This document shows positions 6,780 through 16,300 of a stretch of 50,207 nucleotides of DNA, in pieces (the stretch's first letter is position 1; each line of letters opens with the position of its first letter). Origin of the DNA: Anaerolineae bacterium. Lineage in GTDB: Bacteria > Chloroflexota > Anaerolineae > Aggregatilineales > Phototrophicaceae. The notes below the pieces were generated by a model. That model worked only from the letters and a program-made list of their open reading frames with translations. It searched no databases and had not been told where the DNA came from. The position numbers and the translations under genes are program-made. Where the stretch lies: assembly GCA_022843745.1 (NCBI GenBank), contig JALHNB010000002.1, positions 288,044 through 338,250 of the forward strand, in the 5' to 3' direction.

Positions 6780-9497
6780 ATGGCAAAAACTAACCGTAAT
6801 CGGGTCGAAATCGAGAACCTAAAACATGATGAAACACGGGTGAACATCCCGACAGCTGAAACCAGCGATTTCATGACTGACGAGCAGAAAGCAGGCGAGG
6901 AAGTTGCCTATCAGCGCTATCGCCGCGACCCCGCACTTGATCCGCAGTTGGTCTGGCAGGGCAAGGATGAGGAAGATGCTGACGACCTGCGCGTGTTCGT
7001 GCGTCCTATCTATGTCAATGAGAAGATTCAGCCTAAAGCGGTGATAGAGAATGTGCGGGCGCTGGCGGCAGAGGGGATGCCGTTCCAGATGTCGCTTTTT
7101 GACGATTTCAACGGCATCAACTTTGAAGATGCGGTGGATTTTTACCAGCATGAGCAGCACTGGACCAACCGCATGATTCTGGGGGATGCATTGGCGGTGA
7201 TGGGCAGCCTTGCCGAAAAAGAAGGACTGCGCGGCAAGGTGCAGATGATTTACATCGATCCACCTTATGGCATCAAATTCAATTCCAACTGGCAGCCCAG
7301 CACAGTCAAACGGGATGTGAAAGATGGCAAGGATGTGAGCTACGAGCCGGAACAGATTCAGGCATTCCGGGATACATGGGAGCGCGGCATTCACAGCTAC
7401 TTGGGCTACCTGCGTGACCGGCTGCGCCTCGCCCGCGAATTGCTGACCGAGAGCGGCAGTGTTTTTGTTCAGATTGGCGATGAGAATGTGCATTTAGTGC
7501 GTAATTTGATGGATGAAGTTTTTGGAACAGAAAACTTCGTTTCTCAAATTACATATGCAAAAACCACTGGCGCAACCCAAGTTCTATTGTCGGGAACAAC
7601 GGATTATATCCTTTGGTATTGTCGAGACAAAGATAAAGTAAAGTATCGCCAATTATTTTATAGAAAATCAGTTGGCGGCGAAGGTGCGGCAAAGTACGAT
7701 CAGGTGGAGTTGTCAGATGGTTCAAGGCGGTCAATGACAGGGGAAGAAAAGGAAAATCCGAACCTGCTCGTGGATGACGCAAGAGTTTACAGATTAGACA
7801 ATCTGACAAGCCAAAGCCAAGGCAGAGAAAAAGGTGAAGGTGCAGCGTCTTGGTTCCCTGTGTTAATACAACATGGAGAATTTCGCCCGACTCTTCAGAC
7901 GCGATGGAAAACAAATCAGGAAGGCATGTTACGGCTTATTTATTCACATAGAATTCAAATTACGGGAAGTACCCTTGCTTATGTTCGTTTTATAGATGAT
8001 TTTCCCGCTTACTCGATTTCCAATCTTTGGACAGATATCGGTGGAATTCAAAGCCGTGCGGATCCAAAGGTATATGTTGTTCAAACTGCTACACCAGCTA
8101 TCGAACGCTGTATGCTGATGACCACTGATCCCGGCGATCTGGTGCTTGATCCGACCTGCGGCAGTGGCACAACTGCTTACGTAGCGGAGCAGTGGGGGCG
8201 GCGCTGGATCACGATAGATACCTCACGGGTTGCGCTAACACTGGCACGTACCCGCCTGATGGCTGCTCGCTTCCCTTCCTACAAACTCAGAACTGACAAC
8301 GTGCGCGACGGCTTCATCTATAAGACCGTGCCGCATATCACGCTGAAAAGCATCGCTAACAACGAACAGATTGATGTGATTCACGCTAAATACCAGCCAT
8401 ATCTGGATGAACTGCGCGAACGGGTTAACGCGCTGGTGCATAAGCCCTTTGAGGAATGGGAAATCCCTCGCCCTAATCCCGATGCCGAACCCTCACAACT
8501 TCAGGATTTGCTGTCGGAATGGTGGCAGGTGCGGCGCGAACGCCAACTTGAGATGGATGCAGCGATTCAGGCGGCAGCAGATCAGGAAACACTCTACGAT
8601 CAGCCTGAAACCAAGCCCAAAACCATCCGTGTGACAGGTCCGTTCACCGTCGAAAGTTTGCAACCTCACCGGGCGCTGGAGTCTGGCGGGCACAGCGCCG
8701 AAGCCGACAATGCCGGACGCTTCGCGCTGGATATGCTGGAACAACTGCGCGAGTCTGGTGTCACCAATACGCGCCGGGGTGAAAAAATCATGTTCACCAC
8801 GCTTGACCTGTATCCGGGCAAATATATCACGGCTGCTGGTACATATGAGCAGGCAGGGCAAACTGGGCGGGCAGCGGTATTCATCGGTCCGCAGTATGGC
8901 ACCGTTAGCCGCGAGATGATTGAGCAGGCGGCGCGGGAAGCAGTTAAAGAGAAGCTCAACAGCTTTGATATGTTAATTGTCTGTGGCTTCGCTTTTGACC
9001 CACTGGTCGGCGAAGAAACGAAGAATTACGGGCGGCTTATTGTCCAAACCGCACGTATCAACCCCGATTTGCTGCTGATGGGCAAGGACTTGAAGAAAGA
9101 TGGCAAAGTTAACCTGTTCACGGTGTTTGGTGAGCCAGACATCCAGATTGAGCAGTTGAATGATGGTCGTCTGGTTGTGCATTTGCTGGGGGTGGATGTG
9201 TATGATCCGAACAATGGCAGCATCCGCAGTAGTTCGACGGACGAAATCGCCTGCTGGTTCATTGATACAGATTACAACGACACCAGTTTCTTCGTGCGTC
9301 ATGCCTATTTTACTGGCGCTGACAGACCCTATGATCGTCTCAAAAATGCGCTGAAGTCAGAAATTAACCCCGAAGCGTGGGAAGCTTTGTATCGTACCGA
9401 AAGCATTCCTCTTGATCTACCGCAGTCGGGCAAGATTGCCGTTAAAGTCATCAATCACTACGGGGATGAAGTGATGAAGGTATGTGAAATCAGCTAG
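6780..9497 (+). CDS. beta-class DNA methyltransferase, type III Mod-like
   Basis: This 905-residue amino-methyltransferase has motif IV DPPY at 160-163 followed about 300 residues later by the AdoMet-binding DPTCGSGTT from Asp457. That order (IV, target recognition, I) defines the beta class, which makes N6-methyladenine or N4-methylcytosine. Residues about 240-437 lie where the target-recognition domain should be. The DNA for that stretch (7500-8090) is clearly richer in A+T than the flanks, which suggests exchange of the specificity region. Beyond residue 480 there is a long extension with a GFAFDP segment that I do not recognise as a named domain but which is common in methyltransferases paired with BPTD_3080 helicases. 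It probably protects host DNA against the first gene of the operon. It starts 49 bases after the HNH protein, and its stop is 12 bases before the next start. Confidence 0.88.
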   Translation: MAKTNRNRVEIENLKHDETRVNIPTAETSDFMTDEQKAGEEVAYQRYRRDPALDPQLVWQGKDEEDADDLRVFVRPIYVNEKIQPKAVIENVRALAAEGMPFQMSLFDDFNGINFEDAVDFYQHEQHWTNRMILGDALAVMGSLAEKEGLRGKVQMIYIDPPYGIKFNSNWQPSTVKRDVKDGKDVSYEPEQIQAFRDTWERGIHSYLGYLRDRLRLARELLTESGSVFVQIGDENVHLVRNLMDEVFGTENFVSQITYAKTTGATQVLLSGTTDYILWYCRDKDKVKYRQLFYRKSVGGEGAAKYDQVELSDGSRRSMTGEEKENPNLLVDDARVYRLDNLTSQSQGREKGEGAASWFPVLIQHGEFRPTLQTRWKTNQEGMLRLIYSHRIQITGSTLAYVRFIDDFPAYSISNLWTDIGGIQSRADPKVYVVQTATPAIERCMLMTTDPGDLVLDPTCGSGTTAYVAEQWGRRWITIDTSRVALTLARTRLMAARFPSYKLRTDNVRDGFIYKTVPHITLKSIANNEQIDVIHAKYQPYLDELRERVNALVHKPFEEWEIPRPNPDAEPSQLQDLLSEWWQVRRERQLEMDAAIQAAADQETLYDQPETKPKTIRVTGPFTVESLQPHRALESGGHSAEADNAGRFALDMLEQLRESGVTNTRRGEKIMFTTLDLYPGKYITAAGTYEQAGQTGRAAVFIGPQYGTVSREMIEQAAREAVKEKLNSFDMLIVCGFAFDPLVGEETKNYGRLIVQTARINPDLLLMGKDLKKDGKVNLFTVFGEPDIQIEQLNDGRLVVHLLGVDVYDPNNGSIRSSSTDEIACWFIDTDYNDTSFFVRHAYFTGADRPYDRLKNALKSEINPEAWEALYRTESIPLDLPQSGKIAVKVINHYGDEVMKVCEIS

Positions 9498-9509
9498 TCA
9501 GGAAAACTG

Positions 9510-12500
9510 ATGCCTTTCAAAATCGAACCACTGGATCAACTTCTCAAACAATTTATCCAACTGGTAAAGCATGTGTTTGTCAGAGGGGAACCCGAACGCA
9601 TCCCAGTTAGTGTGGAACTCACGGACGATGAGCCTGTTGTGGCTGGGCTGGTCGAGGTAGCTGATGCTCAAAACGATTCGCCAGTGTCCAATGCAACGGC
9701 TTCAGTTGAATCTGTAGCCGAGATTGACGACGAAGCTGCTTACGCAAGCAGTGTGACTGAAACCAGCGCACCGCTCACGTCTCCTCAAGAACTTCCTCAA
9801 AGTCTAGCTGATGACTCTAACTCGGTGGCGGACACTGTGCTTTCATTGGAAACTCCTGCCACCACACCTAAACCATCCAAGAAAACTCAACAACCACGTC
9901 CCAGAATTGATCGCACTATTTTAGCGAATGCCATGCAAAAACCTCAAAGCGTAACCGAAAAACCTTCTACTTCCTTTCAATTGCTGACCACAGAACTTCG
10001 TCATCTGTTAAGTCAGTTTGATAAATCGCTCGATCCCCTGAAATTAGAAAAAATTCTGCGCGAAGCCATGTGGTATACCGATTTCATTGGTGAATTGCCA
10101 ATTGAACACAGCATGTTTGATGTCCTGACAACATGGTTGCAGCATCGCTATGTTCAGGACAACAATGGTAGACGTAAAGTGCTTATTGATCGCGTTCAGC
10201 CAGCAACCCTGGTTACTTCAATGGTGTTTTCCGCCCGTTATTCCAATGATGAGAAACGCCAGTTCTGGGATTCTTATTCACGGCAGGTTTGGGGGACAGA
10301 ACCTTCCCAGATGCTATCTAATCGAGGACGTGAGAGTTTTCGCTCGGCGGTTGAAAAACTTGAAAATGTCACCCGCATGGCATTTCCCATCATGGCTGGT
10401 GTTTTTGTGGATTATCATGTTCACCGTCATGTGCTGCTTCCGGCTTACCTGCACGATGATGTCGCCAACTGGCTAAAAAAGCATCTCCGCACGCTGGTTC
10501 AGGTTGAGCCTCGTCAGGCAGTCGCTGATTTATTGAGTGATTCCAGCATTCAGTATCTTGCGCCGCGCGTACAGGCATTTCTCAACAGTGAAACTACCCG
10601 CGACATCGCCGTGAACCTGCTCGAGCAAATGGTCGTGGCGGTGCAGCGTTTTCATGATGGAGAAACAGCGGAAGCTATTGCTGATTTGCTGATTAACCCG
10701 ATTGAACGCAGTCTGTGGAATGAACTCGCAGAATCGTTGAACCAGCAGCCGACGGTACGCCGAAATGTGCGCCGCGCCGATATACAGTGGGTATGGGCGC
10801 GGCTCGAAGATGATTGGCAGCTTCGTATTCGCAATTTCTATTCCGATCAACGTCCCGTAGAAGCGGTCTGGCGCTCATCGGAAAAAGCAACCTCTACCCT
10901 TGAAATCGTTGCCGATATTGAACCGTGGAAACGGGATGATGGTGTCTGGTACGTTGATGAAGTGTTGCTGGCTGATGGGGCACTCAAAGGTCAAGTGAGT
11001 CTGTATGCTGCTCAGAACCGAGAACTACTAACTTTGACCACTCCGCCCTTGCCCGCTGGCGATTTCATCATTTATCGCCCGACGCAACAGGAACAGTTCG
11101 CCATTCCGGTGGAATCATCGCTCGGTCTCAGTAATGGACACTGGCTTATTAGCAGCACAAGCACCGTTGAAGTTCGTGATACCAATGATCGAATTGTGAT
11201 GCCTATTCAAAGTGATATTTACATCCCTCAGCCGCTTCGTGTTGCCACAGGGCATAAACAGGCTGCCTCGTATCGTCTCGATTTCCCCGCGAAAATTCTG
11301 GTTAACGGTCAAACGTTTACTATTCCTCGACGTACTGACAGCATTGGACAACCATGGCTCACGCGTGAAAATCAAATTCAGGTGTCTCCTTCTGTGCCAC
11401 CGGCTTTCACAGATAACCGCATCATGCTCTGTTTCCCTGATCGTGCTGATGACCTGATACGATTATCACTTGTGATTCAAACCGCGGGCTTCCAACGTCG
11501 CTGGGCAATAGACGAATTGACAACCTATTTGCAAACTGTGGAGGATGGTTGTCAATTAGATTTGAGCCATGTACTACCGTTTCAAGGTGGGATTTTCACC
11601 ATAGATGTTCAGCGGGGGTTGCGTTCAGTATTGCCCGCTCCGCTTCAATGCACACTCCTACCAGACGTATCAATTATCCCACCAGACGAGTCGCGTGTTT
11701 ATTGGCAAAACGAACTGCCAACAGTCTGGATTGGGGGTATCAGTCGGGAGCAAATAGGCGACAGCCACCTTAAAGTTCTATCAGATGATGAGGGTTGGCG
11801 TATTACTTGGGATGATTTGCGGCAGTCGGATTTTCGTCTCCCTATCCGCTTCGGTGAGCAGCAAATTACGCTTGCCTGGAGGCTTAAGCGCCACTATGCC
11901 TTTCTTGATAAACTGCAAAGTGATCAGACAATCCCTGTAGAGAATTTGCCAGAGGCGACACTCACAATTTATGGTATATCTGGCGAAACGGTGGTCTTGA
12001 ATGTCAATGGAGCCATCTATACTGATCAAATTAAAGGGTATCGGCGTAATGAAGACCGTTTAATAATGCCTCTCATGCGCCATCGCTTACTTGATTTGAT
12101 CCATGAACAAAAAGTGGAAAACATCGAGCTCAGTATTCAGATGAGCGAGCATTCGTGGCAAATAGGGAGCATTTTACGTGAGAAACAGGCTACACCGTCT
12201 CTTCCAAAGCAGCAGCCTACCCGTCAACCACTTCAAATTCAGATTCAGTCTGATGAGGAAAAGATTTTCTTAAATCAACTCAATGAGCGACTCAGTGCTA
12301 TTCATCGAAGTGATGAGTGGATTTCGCAGTATGATTTACTTCCAGGCTGGGCAGTCACAGGGACCGGCTTATTGTTCTGTTATACCAGAGGCAATTACAT
12401 CTACAAACTTCCCGTCACTCCCGAGGTCTTATCACATCGTGGGCAAGAAGGTTGCGGGCATGTTTTGCTGAAGTTAGACGGATTTCGATTTGAACGTAAT

Positions 12501-13301
12501 TACGGAAAATGGGGGCGCAATATCCGCGATAAAACGGAGTTGCGCATCAAAATACCCCTTCAAGAACCCAATTCTGATAGTTCAATGGCTCAGTTGACAG
12601 ACGACGATTTAGACGAAATGTGGTGTGCTTATCAGTGCCATTATTGTGGCGAAGTTATTGGTAATCGTCTGAGCAGTCTGGCAACCTACCGTCATCAGCA
12701 ACTGCACGCGCATGAGCAATCCAACGGAGCGCAATTTAACGACCTATTTTATGGTCAACCTCTACGTGGTGACATCACTATTGAGAAGTGGAACACAATA
12801 GATAAGCCTATTATTCCATACAGCCTCTATTTTGATCCTGAATGGCATTCAGTTTGTGAACAGGCTCCAACACCTAATAAATTTCCTGAACATCCGTTGA
12901 AACTTGAAGCTTATCAGTTTGCCACACTGCGTCATGTGGTAAGACGTACCAAGTATGTTGATGAATACAACATTCTCGCGGGGCATATTGCGCTCGCCCA
13001 AGTTAGGGCAAAGATTAAATCTCACCTGAAACAGTACCCTCTGCCCATGCTATCAGCGGTTGTGCGTTTCTTGGACGCTTTATCACAAGAAACAAGTATT
13101 GATACCCAAATCGTTTCTCTTGCAGTTATTCACCGATTACACGATCTTCGAGATCCTGGCTCTCGTGATTTGGAAGAGAGCATTGGCGTTGACAAAAGAC
13201 AGAACCAGCAATTTATGCAGATGGCTATGCGGGTATGCCCTGAACTTCTACTTTGGGCATTTTCTTGGGTTGAATTGTTCTATGTTCATGCCATTGGATA
13301 G
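9510..13301 (+). CDS. large protein of unknown function, possible DruH analogue
   Basis: I do not recognise this 1263-residue protein. About 45 residues at the start look helical. They are followed by a Ser/Thr/Glu/Pro-rich linker to about residue 150 that is probably disordered. Residues 150-430 are predicted helical with many Trp and Arg. Residues 430-900 alternate hydrophobic and polar residues in a way that suggests repeated beta domains. A zinc-finger-like site C1043-x2-C1046-x15-H1062-x3-H1066 follows. There is no ATPase, nuclease or methyltransferase motif. It lies 8 bases before the giant DUF1998 helicase, which is where type III Druantia places DruH beside DruE. Similarity to DruH cannot be tested here. 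It may be a DNA-binding or scaffold subunit that works with the helicase. Confidence 0.6.
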   Translation: MPFKIEPLDQLLKQFIQLVKHVFVRGEPERIPVSVELTDDEPVVAGLVEVADAQNDSPVSNATASVESVAEIDDEAAYASSVTETSAPLTSPQELPQSLADDSNSVADTVLSLETPATTPKPSKKTQQPRPRIDRTILANAMQKPQSVTEKPSTSFQLLTTELRHLLSQFDKSLDPLKLEKILREAMWYTDFIGELPIEHSMFDVLTTWLQHRYVQDNNGRRKVLIDRVQPATLVTSMVFSARYSNDEKRQFWDSYSRQVWGTEPSQMLSNRGRESFRSAVEKLENVTRMAFPIMAGVFVDYHVHRHVLLPAYLHDDVANWLKKHLRTLVQVEPRQAVADLLSDSSIQYLAPRVQAFLNSETTRDIAVNLLEQMVVAVQRFHDGETAEAIADLLINPIERSLWNELAESLNQQPTVRRNVRRADIQWVWARLEDDWQLRIRNFYSDQRPVEAVWRSSEKATSTLEIVADIEPWKRDDGVWYVDEVLLADGALKGQVSLYAAQNRELLTLTTPPLPAGDFIIYRPTQQEQFAIPVESSLGLSNGHWLISSTSTVEVRDTNDRIVMPIQSDIYIPQPLRVATGHKQAASYRLDFPAKILVNGQTFTIPRRTDSIGQPWLTRENQIQVSPSVPPAFTDNRIMLCFPDRADDLIRLSLVIQTAGFQRRWAIDELTTYLQTVEDGCQLDLSHVLPFQGGIFTIDVQRGLRSVLPAPLQCTLLPDVSIIPPDESRVYWQNELPTVWIGGISREQIGDSHLKVLSDDEGWRITWDDLRQSDFRLPIRFGEQQITLAWRLKRHYAFLDKLQSDQTIPVENLPEATLTIYGISGETVVLNVNGAIYTDQIKGYRRNEDRLIMPLMRHRLLDLIHEQKVENIELSIQMSEHSWQIGSILREKQATPSLPKQQPTRQPLQIQIQSDEEKIFLNQLNERLSAIHRSDEWISQYDLLPGWAVTGTGLLFCYTRGNYIYKLPVTPEVLSHRGQEGCGHVLLKLDGFRFERNYGKWGRNIRDKTELRIKIPLQEPNSDSSMAQLTDDDLDEMWCAYQCHYCGEVIGNRLSSLATYRHQQLHAHEQSNGAQFNDLFYGQPLRGDITIEKWNTIDKPIIPYSLYFDPEWHSVCEQAPTPNKFPEHPLKLEAYQFATLRHVVRRTKYVDEYNILAGHIALAQVRAKIKSHLKQYPLPMLSAVVRFLDALSQETSIDTQIVSLAVIHRLHDLRDPGSRDLEESIGVDKRQNQQFMQMAMRVCPELLLWAFSWVELFYVHAIG

Positions 13302-13309
13302 GAGTAAAC

Positions 13310-16300
13310 ATGAATCCTGTTGAACTCACGTACAACTTACAAAATGCTCTAATCAATTATTTAACGACTACCTTCAATGTGAATCGAGATGGTTCAGAAG
13401 CTGAACTGGCCAGTGCCATTGAGGCTGGTTTTCGCATACCTGGCGCTCTATTTAATGGTCCACATCTCGAAATTGCGCCGCCATACAAATTAGGCGAAAC
13501 CTTGGAAAAACTCGTAGAAGAAAAAGTGCTTTCTCCAAAATTGCTTAAACTCGACTGCTTTAAGGAACGTAAACCTATCCCCATTGATGTGCCGTTATAT
13601 GCCCATCAAGAACGTGCGATCCGCAACTTGTGTGTCGAAAACCGAAGTACGGTGATTTCATCAGGCACAGGAAGTGGCAAAACTGAATGCTTCCTGATTC
13701 CAATTTTGAATGATCTCTTGATTGATCCAACACCTGGAGTACGAGCGCTCCTTATCTATCCTATGAATGCTCTTGTTAACGATCAGCTAGATCGTTTACG
13801 TGGGTTGCTAAAAGGTACAAGTATCACCTTTGGAAGATATACGAGTGAATTGGCAGAAACCCGTAAACAAGCGCTGGAGACGAATCGAAATCCATTACCA
13901 AATGAAGTTATTGCAAGAGAAGAAATCCGCAGTGGTGAAAAACTGCCGCAAATTCTGATTACCAATTATGCTATGTTGGAATATCTTCTGCTTCGGCCCG
14001 AAGATTCGAGGCTGTTTCAAAGTGGAAAATGGCGGTTCATCATCTTAGATGAGGCTCACACCTATATGGGTGCACAGGGTATTGAAGTTTCATTTTTGCT
14101 GCGCCGGCTCAAACACAGGCTGAACCGCCAATCAGGAGACACTCTCTGTATAGCAACTAGTGCAACGCTCACTACCGATGATGCAAATAAGGCAGCCGAG
14201 TTCGCACAACATCTGTTTGATGAATCCTTTTCACCCAACGATGTTATATTCGGGGAAAGTGACAATGAGTATGCCGCTAGCGGCGAAGTACAAGAGGAGC
14301 TGTCTGTAGAAGCATACGTTAATCCTGGTTTCAATGAACTCTTGTCAATGTTGCGAAGTGAAAAGCCGCTAGATACCGATGTCCTTGCTTTGAAACTTGT
14401 CGAACTAAGATTGTTGAGGGATTCGGATCTACAAGTTACTGATACCTACTCAGGGAAACCTCTACAATTTCTGTGGCATATCCTCAGTCAAAACCCACGT
14501 TTAAAAAGATTGCGTGAGTGGATGCTCGAACGTGCCGATAACCCTGCTACATTAGAGGAAGCTGCGGCTGAGATTTTTCCTGACTTGGATGAAGATGCTC
14601 GTTTGCAGGCAATCTATCATTTAACAGAACTTGGTTTTTTGACTCGCGAAGCTCCAGATAAACACTCGTTACTTCCAGCTCGCTATCATCTTTTTGCACG
14701 CCCGCCTCAAGGCGTGTGGGTATGTCTCAATGCGAACTGTTCTGGAAGACAAAGTAGTAGCCAAGAATATTGGTCCCGCTTATTTAGCACCCGCCGTGAC
14801 ACATGCGATGCGTGTGGTTGTGCTGTTTATCCTTTGTATATATGCCGTGCTTGTGGTCAGGCATATGTTCAGATGGTTAAACTCGAACGAGAGTATCTTT
14901 CCGAAGCGACTGCTTTCATGGGCGATATCGAAAAAAATTACTTTACTTGGAAACCGCTTCATCAAAAAGATGAATTATTTGAGGATTCCGACGAATTTGA
15001 ACCTATTCCGGACGATAGTAGACAAACCCCATCCTCGAATCTACATGAAAAGTTTACACTGTGTTTAAACTGCCGACATCGGCAAGATCACTGTAAGTGT
15101 AATCAACCCAGTTTTGTGGTTCTCTACCAGATGCGGGAAGAAGAGAAAACGAAAAAAGGCCAGAAAACGTTTGCAAAGTTTGTGCCCATAACGCACATGA
15201 ATCAATGTTGTCGATGCCATTCTAGCGCCCTCAAAGACACTGAAATCGTTACCCCAATCAGCCTGGCAGGTATGACACCCCTATCACTTTTGACCAATGA
15301 ACTCTATCGTCGCCTTCCTCCCTCGCCTCGTTCCGAGATGAGTAATGTCCCCGGCAATGGACGGAAACTACTAACTTTTTACGATAGTCGTCAAGGAGCT
15401 GCTCGCTTTGCCGCATTTCTCCAGGACATTGTGAATCAACAAACTTATCGGCACATTATGCCTCAGGCAGTTGAGGAGCTTCAAAAACGAAAAAGCTACT
15501 TTCCAGATTTGGAAATGCTGGCAAAACGCTGCATGGAACTAGGTGTTGAAAACGAAGTGTTTCATAATGACGCATATGATATTCGACGTGGGGCAAGGCT
15601 CACACAGTCCGAACGTGAAAGACTTACAACATCCATGTCGACACAACTCTTGGCAGAGTTTACGACACAGCGACGAGATCGCAATTCCTTAGAGAATCTT
15701 GGATTGATTGCTGTGGAGTATTTTGAGTCTGACGAAACACCTGATTTCGGAATTTTGGCGAATCAAATCGGATTTTCCGAATCTCAAACCCGGATGCTGG
15801 TTGAATACTTGCTGGACGATCTTCGCAAAGAGAAGGTTGTTATGCTACCTGAGGGTGTTGAGGCGGATAACCCAATCTTTGGGCGAAATAAGTTTTCACC
15901 GCGTGTGGTGCGGGGTAAAGCTCATGAGCATGAAGTAGCATGGATAGGCGAAACCGAACGCCACAACCGTCGCTTAAAAGTACGCGCTATTTTGCAACAC
16001 TACAAAATGCCTGCTGACGACAAAACTATTGAGCAAGTGTTGGGGGCATTATGGGACTGGCTGACCCAATCCGACATTCTTGAGGGAAACCCTACAGATG
16101 GTTATCAAATCGCTCACCAACGTTTGTTTTTCCATATAGATGCCCAATGGTACAGATGCCAAAAATGCCAGCGGCTTTCGTATAGGGGAGATTCACTACC
16201 GTGCTCTAACATCTCTTGCTTAGGAGAACTTATACCGATTGAAATCGCTTCATTGCAGGAAAATAACTTCTATTATCAAGCTCTGAACCAACCCCTCATC

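Noticed and set aside
2001-9497. Operon A as a type I restriction system
   Set aside because: There is no HsdS-like specificity subunit, and the methyltransferase has the beta-class motif order of Mod.
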